Positions 43,663 to 49,585 of a DNA stretch of 64,000 nt are shown piece by piece. The position numbers and the translations under genes were made by a program. Every line of letters begins with the position of its first letter. The stretch's first letter is position 1. Source of the DNA: Gordonia sp. PP30 (GTDB lineage: Bacteria > Actinomycetota > Actinomycetes > Mycobacteriales > Mycobacteriaceae); assembly GCF_023100845.1 (NCBI RefSeq), contig NZ_CP095864.1, positions 3,906,001 to 3,970,000 on the forward strand, in the 5' to 3' direction. Under the pieces are notes generated by a model, which saw only the letters and a list, made by a program, of their open reading frames with translations, had not been told where the DNA came from and made no database searches.

Positions 43663-43998
43663 TTAGGGGATCCGGTGCCGTCCTGCGGTCTGCCGGGTGC
43701 CCACCTGGGGCGTGCGGGCCGGAACCGTTGGGGCGTCTCGCCTGTGCCGGTCCCGGCCCTCACAGTTTATCGCGTGCGCCAGTCGAACGCGGCTTCGAGC
43801 GTGCCCTTCGGCGACGAACTGGGCGTCGTCGTCGACGATGTAGGCGACTTCGATCACCGGCTGGTCGCCTTCGATCGCTCCGACCGTGAGCGTGTCGGTG
43901 AGGATCAGCGCGTCCGGCAGGACTTCGCCGGCGTCGAACACGTGCTGGTCGGGACGCCACGGGGTAGCGGCGGCGGCGGTGGAGATGGTGTGCGGCAT
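43663..43998 (-). pseudogene. truncated second major capsid gene
   Basis: Starts like the full capsid gene and matches it for 65 residues (PWRPDQHVFDAGEVLPDA, AIEGDQPVIEVAYIVDDDAQ). It then runs out of homology at the duplication junction and continues 46 codons out of frame through a scaffold remnant and intergenic sequence. A made product would be only a capsid N-arm fragment with an unrelated Arg-rich tail. Confidence 0.8.
43716..43759 (-). promoter_or_regulatory. hairpin before the capsid gene (copy 1)
   Basis: GGGCCGGAACCG pairs with CGGTCCCGGCCC (one mismatch). The same structure occurs at 44078-44118 in the duplicate. Its place between scaffold and capsid genes suggests a partial terminator or RNA-processing site that adjusts expression ratio; this is inference. 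Confidence 0.5.
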
Positions 43999-44077
43999 TG
44001 GATTGCTCCCAGGTTGGAGTGTCGGGGTTCCGGTGTCCGCGTCACGCGGTGCGTCGGTTGCCCTCCTGGGGCGATCG

Positions 44078-44118
44078 GGCCGGGACCGTGGGGCCTCTCG
44101 CCTCGGCTGGTCCCGGCC
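44078..44118 (-). promoter_or_regulatory. hairpin between scaffold and truncated capsid gene (copy 2)
   Basis: Perfect 10-bp arms GGCCGGGACC and GGTCCCGGCC. Conserved with the copy at 43716-43759 despite sequence drift, which argues for function. Confidence 0.5.
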
Positions 44119-44126
44119 CTCTCAGT

Positions 44127-44603
44127 TTATCGGCCCTGCTGGCGGTAGTCGAACGCCGCTTCGAGAGTGCCGCGGGGCCGGTGAGACGGTAGCCCTTGCT
44201 GCGGGTTGGGACGTGGCCCGCCGAGCCCGAGTTCAGTCTTGATCGCCTGGGCGCGTTCGGTGAGGGCGGTCAGGTTGAGGTGGCCGTCGTCGTCGCGGAA
44301 GTCGTCGAGCTTCTGCTCGGATACCTCCCAGAGACGCGGGTCGAGGTTCGCCGTGGCCAGGGCGTGGCCGAGCAGTTTGGTCTCGACCGCTTCCAGGCGT
44401 GCGGCGAGTTCGTCGCGTTCGGTGCGGGCCTGGTTGCGCTGGTGCCGGAGCTTGGCGGCCTCACGGTTGCCGTTGCCCTTGTCCTCCGGTGCTTCGCTCT
44501 CCTGTTCGTCGGATCCGTCGTCGACCTGTTCGTCGATGGTGTCCTCGGGCTCGACGGTCGGGTCGTCGATGCGCTGGTCTTCGGTGCTGGTCTGCTCGGT
44601 CAT
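44127..44603 (-). CDS. capsid scaffolding protein
   Basis: 158 residues from ATG 44603. Strongly acidic N-terminus (DPTVEPEDTIDEQVDDGSDEQ), a charged coiled-coil centre (REAAKLRHQRNQARTERDELAARLEAVETKLL) and a polar C-terminus. This composition and position directly before the capsid gene are typical of phage scaffolding proteins. Overlaps the upstream gene by four bases. Confidence 0.75.
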   Translation of the reverse strand: MTEQTSTEDQRIDDPTVEPEDTIDEQVDDGSDEQESEAPEDKGNGNREAAKLRHQRNQARTERDELAARLEAVETKLLGHALATANLDPRLWEVSEQKLDDFRDDDGHLNLTALTERAQAIKTELGLGGPRPNPQQGLPSHRPRGTLEAAFDYRQQGR

Positions 44604-44929
44604 TGCTGGCCTTCCTGGTCGGTGGTGATGGTGGGTAGTTGGTCGATGTCGGCGAGGGTGACCATCACGTGTGCTTCCTGCTGCCACAGGGCGTCGATCA
44701 CTGCCTCGGGTGTGCTGCCGGTGAGCTCGGCGAAACTGCGGACCACCGACAGCAGCATCGCGGTGGCGCCGGCGAGGAGTTCGTCGACGGTCCCGCTCGT
44801 CTGCTCGTGCCGATAGAGCATGTCCGCCTCTTCGGGCTCGTTCCAGTGGATCTTGGCGGCGATGTCCAACGCTTGGAGGCGGCCGCGGCGGACCCGGATT
44901 TCGTCTTTCACGGTGGGTTCAGTGGTCAT
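44600..44929 (-). CDS. unknown protein of the capsid operon
   Basis: 109 residues, mainly helical (LQALDIAAKIHWNEPEEADMLYRHE, LLAGATAMLLSVVRSFAELTG). No HTH or catalytic motif is apparent. Overlaps both neighbours (shares one base with the WhiB stop and four with the scaffold start). Could be a head-completion or regulatory protein; not assignable. Confidence 0.65.
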   Translation of the reverse strand: MTTEPTVKDEIRVRRGRLQALDIAAKIHWNEPEEADMLYRHEQTSGTVDELLAGATAMLLSVVRSFAELTGSTPEAVIDALWQQEAHVMVTLADIDQLPTITTDQEGQQ

Positions 44930-45216
44930 CAGGGTGTTTTCCTTTCATGGGGGCGGCCCGGTCGGGCCTGGGGGATGATCTCGGCGAGGACGCCGGGAGG
45001 TCGGTGCTTCGGCGGGATCCGCTCGGCCCAGTCCCGGCAGGCGGCCAGCGCTGGGCACCTCGAGCAGATGGCGGCGGCGCGATGGTGTCGTGCTTCGACC
45101 TCGGCGTGGTCCTCGTCCTCGGCGGCCGGATCGAACAGCGCCCATTGCCCTCGGCAGGCGGCCTCGGTGAGGTCGGGCTGGTCGGCCAGCAGCTCGGCGA
45201 GCTTCCGGGCGCTCAC
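44929..45216 (-). CDS. WhiB-family iron-sulfur regulator
   Basis: 95 residues from GTG 45216. Four cysteines in the WhiB pattern: C21 (EAACRG), C51 and C54 (AICSRCPAL), C60 (LAACRDWA). They should hold a [4Fe-4S] cluster. The WhiB turn is weak: the GGxxxxER motif is replaced by WAERIPPKHRPPGVL. The C-terminus has basic residues for DNA contact. Phage WhiB proteins in mycobacteriophages can block host WhiB2 or affect superinfection. The gene is coupled on both sides. Confidence 0.85.
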   Translation of the reverse strand: MSARKLAELLADQPDLTEAACRGQWALFDPAAEDEDHAEVEARHHRAAAICSRCPALAACRDWAERIPPKHRPPGVLAEIIPQARPGRPHERKTP

Positions 45217-45431
45217 AGCTCGACCCCGCGATCGGCGGCGTCATGCAGGGCGTCGGCGAGACGGCGGGCCTGCCCGGCTGTGAGCGTGATCCCCTCCAGC
45301 GACACCATGCCGTCGCCGAGCAGGTGCACGACCGGGATCAGCTGATCGGGCCGGCAGTTCCGGCAGTACCGGGTCGCTGAACGGGTGACCTTCGGACACG
45401 ATCTGCATCGGACACCGCGACGTTTCTTCAT
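45213..45431 (-). CDS. small zinc-ribbon-like protein
   Basis: 72 residues from ATG 45431. Basic N-terminus with two CxxC-type knuckles (RCRSCPKV and RYCRNCRPD), likely one zinc site, then a strand and the helix LTAGQARRLADALHDAADRG, which resembles the C-terminal motif of small actinobacterial mobile-element proteins. Function unknown. Four-base overlaps with both neighbours. Confidence 0.65.
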   Translation of the reverse strand: MKKRRGVRCRSCPKVTRSATRYCRNCRPDQLIPVVHLLGDGMVSLEGITLTAGQARRLADALHDAADRGVEL

Positions 45432-45850
45432 CGGACTACCTCCAACCGTGGAGGGGCGATGTACCTGACCGACCCGGTGAAGGTCACCGGGCACCAGCGC
45501 ACCACCGCGTACCCGCGATCCCCGTGCCGGGCGTGCGGCGCCAGGGCGGTCGGCAGTTCCTCCCAGGCCTCGGTAGGCAGGTTCGCCGGATCGGCCGGCC
45601 ACAGGTGCTCGAACTCCATGCCGTCGCCGTCGACGCGGACCGTCGAGCAGATCGGGCGGCCGTCGCTGTACCGCGTGAACGGGTCCGGCGGCATGGCGAT
45701 CAGCGCGGCGGTGAACGCCTCGGCAGGCTCGCTACAGCAGTCGTCGCTATGGCCGTGATCGGACAGTTCCTGGAGCAACCACGTGCTGGTGCGAACCAGG
45801 CGGCGCGCGGCGTGGATCAGGCGATCAGTATCGCGGTCAGGAGAGATCAT
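45428..45850 (-). CDS. unknown protein downstream of the replication ATPase
   Basis: 140 residues from ATG 45850. A helical N-terminus (LIHAARRLVRTSTWLLQELSDHG) with DDCCSEPAEAF, then a beta-rich part with FEHLWPADPANLPTEAWEELPTALAP. No domain recognised. Coupled to the ATPase gene by an ATGA overlap. Confidence 0.6.
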   Translation of the reverse strand: MISPDRDTDRLIHAARRLVRTSTWLLQELSDHGHSDDCCSEPAEAFTAALIAMPPDPFTRYSDGRPICSTVRVDGDGMEFEHLWPADPANLPTEAWEELPTALAPHARHGDRGYAVVRWCPVTFTGSVRYIAPPRLEVVR

Positions 45851-47109
45851 CGGTCGGCCTCCTTCTGTGCGTTGGCGAGGGCGGCGGCGACGCGGTCGGT
45901 TTGCCCCGGCGAGTCGGGTGTGAGACCGCCCGGCGGTGGCGCGCACATGGCGTGGCGGCCTAGCGGAGCGTCCTCGGCGTCGAGCGGTCCGTATCCGCAC
46001 ACTGAGCAGTCGACATCGGGTGTTGAAACCGTTGAAAGTGTGTAATTGCCTGGTGAGAGGCCCTGTTCGGTTTCAACATTGCCGAGGGGGAGTGTTGAAA
46101 CGCGGTCATGGTCGGCATCCGAGTGTTCGTCGGTTTCAACACTTTCAACACTTTCAACAGGGGTATAGACGCCCCGGCCTGCCTTCATGATCCGGCCCGC
46201 CTTGGACAGGCGACCGAGATACGTTCCGGCCGATTCGGCCGTGATCGGAGGATCCAGGGCCTCGGCGACGGCGGTCGGTCCGATGCCCCCGGGGTGCTCG
46301 GTGACGACGTTCAGGATCTCGATCGCCCGGTCTCCCAGCCCTGCCGAGGCTCGCGCGGTCTGCGCCTTGCTCGCGGCCTCGGCGAGCACCTCCCCATCGA
46401 GCACCCAGCGCCCCTCTCGGGACGTCACCGCATACTCAGACTCGGGAACGTCGCGGCCCGTGACCCGGATGATCCCGGCGTCATCGTTGCGACTGCGCGA
46501 TAGGTTGAGCGTGAAGTCCGCGGCCCCGTTGAGCCCGTTCGTGCCGCTGGTCGAGTCCATCCAGTCATCCGATGCCGCCTTCCGGACGTGGTGAACGACC
46601 AGGACACATGCGCCCGGATGCTCGTCGGCGTACGCCTTCAACTTCGAGCCGATCCGGTAGTCCCGCTGATACGCCGACTCGCCCGGTGCGCTATCCGGTG
46701 CGACCTTCCCGAGCGTGTCCAGAATGACCAGGGGCGCAGCACTTCCGTGCTCGTACAGCCACGCTCCCATCTCGTCCCACACATGCGCCGGCGGGATCCT
46801 GGTGATGTAGTGCAGCAGCGGCGGGATCGGTTCCCCGTCGAGCAGCGCGCGACAGCGACCCTGGAGGCGGCGTTCCCCATCTTCGAGTGCCATCAGCAGG
46901 GTCGGCCGCGCGTGTCCGGTCGGCACCTTCCCGAGCGCACGACCACCTGAGGCCACCGCCAGGGCGATACCGAGTGCGGCCCAGGACTTGCCGGCCTTGG
47001 GCGCGCCGGTGAGAAGTCCCATACCTTCGGGGATGAGGCCGGGCACGGCCCAGCGCAGCGGCGGGAACACCTGAGCGTCGAGCTGATCGCCCGTCTTCAC
47101 GTACGTCAT
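45847..47109 (-). CDS. RepA-like AAA/RecA-fold ATPase (replication initiator or helicase loader)
   Basis: 420 residues. Walker A GAPKAGKS at 35-42, Walker B-like APLVILDTLGKV near 126, and VLVVHHVRKAASDDWMDSTSG (sensor/hexamer contact) identify the RecA-like AAA_25 class found as RepA in plasmids and phage elements. A winged-helix-like domain follows (RAIEILNVVTEHPGGIGPTAV). The C-terminal part has a Cys/His cluster (DCSVCGYG...HAMC). Between them the repeated VES/VST/VET segment is encoded by iteron-like DNA. It starts directly after the previous stop. Presumed to drive replication of the excised element. Confidence 0.82.
   Translation of the reverse strand: MTYVKTGDQLDAQVFPPLRWAVPGLIPEGMGLLTGAPKAGKSWAALGIALAVASGGRALGKVPTGHARPTLLMALEDGERRLQGRCRALLDGEPIPPLLHYITRIPPAHVWDEMGAWLYEHGSAAPLVILDTLGKVAPDSAPGESAYQRDYRIGSKLKAYADEHPGACVLVVHHVRKAASDDWMDSTSGTNGLNGAADFTLNLSRSRNDDAGIIRVTGRDVPESEYAVTSREGRWVLDGEVLAEAASKAQTARASAGLGDRAIEILNVVTEHPGGIGPTAVAEALDPPITAESAGTYLGRLSKAGRIMKAGRGVYTPVESVESVETDEHSDADHDRVSTLPLGNVETEQGLSPGNYTLSTVSTPDVDCSVCGYGPLDAEDAPLGRHAMCAPPPGGLTPDSPGQTDRVAAALANAQKEADR
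46021..46160. repeat. iteron-like GTTGAAA repeats within the ATPase gene
   Basis: Seven copies of GTTGAAA in both orientations (about 46022, 46031, 46071, 46094, 46133, 46142, 46151), three of them back to back with 9-bp spacing as GTTGAAAGT on the minus strand. The segment is clearly richer in A/T than its surroundings. Encoded protein here reads VESVESVET, RVST, NVET, TLSTVSTPD. Confidence 0.7.
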
Positions 47110-47481
47110 CTAGCTCACCCCGCTCTCAGCTCGCGGAATGTATGCCGCAGACGCGCGGTCGGACAAGAATTTCGCCTCGGCCGACCAGTCCCGGGCGGCG
47201 GAGACAGCGACGGATGCGGCCTTCATCGCCTCGGCCCGCTGCAGACGTTCACGCTCCCGGTCGAGCGCGCCGCGCACGAGGCACGTGAGCGCGTCCGTCC
47301 AGAGCTCGGGATCAACTGCCGGCGGCGGGACGATCGCCCGGAGCCTGGAACGGACGACCAGTGCTTCCTGGTAGCTGCAGGGTCGGCGCTTCGTTTTCGG
47401 ATCCGAGCTACTATCGAGGTGATCCGCCCGATCATTCTGGAGAGCCCCGGTCTGCACGCCGGGGTTTTCTTCTGTCTGCAT
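47110..47481 (-). CDS. unknown protein before the replication ATPase
   Basis: 123 residues. Polar N-terminus, then helices with RSRLRAIVPPPAVDPELWTDALTCLVRGALDRERERLQRAEAMKAASVAVSAAR. No motif recognised. Its start shares a base with the upstream stop and its stop abuts the ATPase start codon, so it belongs to the replication-capsid operon. Confidence 0.6.
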   Translation of the reverse strand: MQTEENPGVQTGALQNDRADHLDSSSDPKTKRRPCSYQEALVVRSRLRAIVPPPAVDPELWTDALTCLVRGALDRERERLQRAEAMKAASVAVSAARDWSAEAKFLSDRASAAYIPRAESGVS

Positions 47482-47837
47482 CAGACCTCACCGCCGATCC
47501 GGTCGGCCTGGTGATCGGTGAGTCCCAGATCAGCGTGCTCTGCCTGGGCGAGCTCGCGTTCGGCCGCAGCGGCGGTCTCGGCGAACTCTCGGGACTTGCG
47601 ACGAGCCTGCGCCGACTTGAGTGCGAGCCGCTTGAAGTACGCTTTGCGGGCGTGCTCAGCGCGGCGTGCGCGTTCGGCCGGCGGCAGGGTGCCGTCTGGG
47701 TCCACCTGCTTCTCGAACCGGTCGAGAGCGGCTTTACGGGCCGGTGCGGTGCGCGCGGCGCGGTCGGGAGTGCGTGCCCATGATTCGTGGGCGGCGATTT
47801 CGGCGCGAAGTGCGCGCTCTGTAGGTGTGAGAGCCAT
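47481..47837 (-). CDS. helical basic protein, first gene of the replication-capsid operon
   Basis: 118 residues, nearly all charged helix (TERALRAEIAAHESWARTPDRAARTAPARKAALDRFEKQV, AERARRAEHARKAYFKRLALKSAQARRKSREFAETAAAAERELAQ). Composition suggests a coiled coil or nucleic-acid binder. Similar small proteins are frequent in actinobacterial plasmids and phages. The 137 bp upstream hold the likely promoter. Confidence 0.6.
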   Translation of the reverse strand: MALTPTERALRAEIAAHESWARTPDRAARTAPARKAALDRFEKQVDPDGTLPPAERARRAEHARKAYFKRLALKSAQARRKSREFAETAAAAERELAQAEHADLGLTDHQADRIGGEV

Positions 47838-47922
47838 GACTTACCTCGGGGTACGTCGAGGTGGACTACTTGTGGTGAAGCAGTCCTGTAGTGGCTCACA
47901 CCCGGTGGGTGCTGCGCTCGGG

Positions 47923-47962
47923 ATAATCACGAGTCCCAAGCTCCCGGAGTACCTATGTACTC
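47923..47962 (-). promoter_or_regulatory. candidate promoter and palindromic operator of the main operon
   Basis: GAGTAC-CTAT-GTACTC (47947-47962) is a perfect 6-bp inverted repeat with a 4-base centre, extended imperfectly by flanking C/G runs. On the minus strand a -10-like GATTAT lies at 47928-47923. The operator would overlap the -35 region. It lies in the only sizeable gap between the integrase pair and the replication genes. Confidence 0.4.
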
Positions 47963-47974
47963 GGGCACAGCGTA

Positions 47975-48559
47975 TCAGCGCGCGCGAGTGACCAGTGTGC
48001 GCAACACGCCGGAGTCGATCAGAATCGCAGTTCCGTCGATTCGGATCCCGGCAGGCAGTTCAGTTCCGTGCTCGGCGGCATCGCAGAGCCCGTTGAAGAT
48101 CTGATAGAACAGCCGCGCGCGAGCACGCGGCACCCCGCCACCGAGATCCCAGGTCTCCTGACCGATCTGCACCGGACCGCCTGGTGCCTTCCGCGCCGAG
48201 TGAGTGCGCCCGACGTCCCGGCGGCGCGCGATGGTCTTACTCGGATCCACGCTATCGAGCGCGTCCTTCTGGCGCTCGGGCCCGCTCTTGCCGGTCGGCG
48301 GTTCCCAGAAACTGAAGTTCTGCAGGTGAGCGCGCGCGTCGGTTTGCTCCTGCTCGCGGGCCTTGTCCATCGCCTTGACGACGGCGAACGGGTCATCGGC
48401 TCGTGTGCGGACGTTGCCGGGCTCGCGGGTGTATCCGTCGCGCCGGTCCTGCTGTGCCGACTGCGGTGTGTCGATGTCCCAGCGCTGGCCAGCGGACCCG
48501 GCCCGGCGAAGGGTGTGCAGCATCTTGCGGCCGTCCACGACGACAACGGTGTCGATCAC
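47975..48559 (-). CDS. unknown protein coupled to the integrase
   Basis: 194 residues from GTG 48559; GTGA overlaps the integrase stop. N-terminus VVVVDGRKMLHTLRRAG, a charged centre (DDPFAVVKAMDKAREQEQTDARAHLQNFSFWEPP), C-terminus YQIFNGLCDAAEHGTELPAGIRIDG. No HTH or known domain seen. Coupling to the integrase suggests a role in recombination or its control, but there is no direct evidence. Confidence 0.6.
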   Translation of the reverse strand: MIDTVVVVDGRKMLHTLRRAGSAGQRWDIDTPQSAQQDRRDGYTREPGNVRTRADDPFAVVKAMDKAREQEQTDARAHLQNFSFWEPPTGKSGPERQKDALDSVDPSKTIARRRDVGRTHSARKAPGGPVQIGQETWDLGGGVPRARARLFYQIFNGLCDAAEHGTELPAGIRIDGTAILIDSGVLRTLVTRAR

Positions 48560-49461
48560 AGATCCCCCAGGTTCAGACGGCGCGCCTCATCGGCGGCGCG
48601 CATCGACTTGGTGTGTGCGGCGTATCGGTCGACCATCTCGCGGCTGTGCCATCCGGCGACGCTCATCAGGCCGCCTTCGGATCCGCCGGCGGCCAGCCAC
48701 CGGGACGCCGCGGTGTGTCGGAGTACATGCGGGTGAAAGTTGGAGATTCCCGCGGCGGTCGCTCTGCGTTCCAGTGCGCGATAGAGACCCATGTACTCGA
48801 AGGTGCGCCCCCGCTCCCCGAGCCACAGGCGCGGAGACTCGGCGAGTCGGTGCTTACGGCGGGCTCGGATCCAGCGGTCGAGGGCTTGCACGGCTTCGGG
48901 TCCGATCGGCACTATGCGGCCGCGCTTGGACTTCGAGCGGCGGACCGTGACGAGCCCCTTCGCGAGGTCGATGTCGTCGAGGGTGAGCCCGGCGACTTCA
49001 CCGGCTCTCATTCCGGTTTCCAGCATGACGCGCACGATCGCCTCGTCGCGGCGATCGGTCCACTCTTTGCCTTGGCACGCCTTCACGAGGGCGGCGAGTT
49101 GAGTGTCGTCGAGGGTCTCGACGACCTTCACGTCGATCTTCGGCGCTTTGCTGTTGAGGAGTTGGTCGGCGTCGATCTCGTCCTCGGCGGCGAGCCAGGC
49201 CGAGAATCGGCGCAGCGCCAGATGTCGGGTGGCGGCAGTCGCCGGTTCCGCCCCGTTGTCGAGCAGGTGAGTCATGAACGCCGCGACGGTGGTGCGGTCG
49301 AGGTTCGGCGGCGTCCCGGTCTCGTCGGCCCAGGCCAGGAACTGTGAGACGCCGGTGGTGTAGCCCTTGAGCGTGTTCGCGGACTTGCGTTCGGCGCGCA
49401 GGTGAAGCACCCAGGAGGCCATGAGGTCTCTCAGGTCGTCAGTGGTGAACTCGCCGGACAT
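48556..49461 (-). CDS. tyrosine recombinase (integrase)
   Basis: 301 residues. N-terminal SAM-like core-binding domain (SWVLHLRAERKSANTLKGYTTGVSQFLAW) and catalytic domain with Arg in TGMRAGEVAGL, the HxLR motif in FHPHVLRHTAASRWL, a His/Trp position in AGWHSREMVDRY and the nucleophile Tyr in DRYAAHT. It has the XerC/D-like short form without an obvious arm-binding domain. It lies 98 bp from the right attachment repeat, as usual for integrases reading inward. Confidence 0.95.
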   Translation of the reverse strand: MSGEFTTDDLRDLMASWVLHLRAERKSANTLKGYTTGVSQFLAWADETGTPPNLDRTTVAAFMTHLLDNGAEPATAATRHLALRRFSAWLAAEDEIDADQLLNSKAPKIDVKVVETLDDTQLAALVKACQGKEWTDRRDEAIVRVMLETGMRAGEVAGLTLDDIDLAKGLVTVRRSKSKRGRIVPIGPEAVQALDRWIRARRKHRLAESPRLWLGERGRTFEYMGLYRALERRATAAGISNFHPHVLRHTAASRWLAAGGSEGGLMSVAGWHSREMVDRYAAHTKSMRAADEARRLNLGDL

Positions 49462-49559
49462 GCCCTATATCTTGCCACACAGCGCTGTACTCAGATACAG
49501 TGAAGGCCGGTGGTCAACGTTTCCGCTGATCACCGGCCAAAACTGAATCGCTGAGCGAG

Positions 49560-49585
49560 GACTACTTGCGCAGATCCTTGCGCAG
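49560..49585. other. right attachment site within the acyl-CoA ligase gene
   Basis: Identical 26-bp repeat to 40827-40852. It encodes the last residues (LRKDLRK and stop) of the acyl-CoA ligase, so the element supplies or preserves an intact gene end after insertion. Two CTTGCGCAG 9-mers three bases apart are the repeated Leu-Arg-Lys codons. Confidence 0.88.

Larger units (their letters stand above)
43441..44175 (-). repeat. tandem duplication of the scaffold/capsid junction, unit about 360 bp
   Basis: Two adjacent copies hold, in order on the minus strand, the last codons of the scaffold gene (GTLEAAFD-R), a hairpin intergenic region and the first 65 codons of the capsid gene. The capsid starts are 363 bp apart (43998, 43635) and the scaffold stops 360 bp apart (44127, 43767). 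The copies have diverged (for example TATTSNSAS versus TISTAAAAT), so the event is not recent or arose by recombination between related phages. The copies meet at about 43804. Confidence 0.85.
40827..49585. mobile_element. integrated satellite-like element encoding a capsid protein
   Basis: An 8.76-kb unit bounded by perfect 26-bp direct repeats (40827-40852, 49560-49585). It has a tyrosine integrase at the right end, a replication-type ATPase, a WhiB-like protein, scaffold and major capsid genes, and small unknown genes. Terminase, portal, tail, lysis and canonical repressor genes are absent. It interrupts the otherwise conserved stretch between mshA and gpmA. A phage satellite that packages with help from another phage, or a decayed prophage that kept its capsid, are the two main readings. 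Confidence 0.85.

Noticed and set aside
40827-49585. Complete prophage
   Set aside because: No terminase, portal, head-tail connector, tape measure, tail, lysin or repressor gene can be found on either strand within the repeats.
40827-49585. Integrative conjugative element or plasmid insertion
   Set aside because: No relaxase, FtsK/Tra translocase or mating gene; scaffold and capsid genes point to a phage origin.
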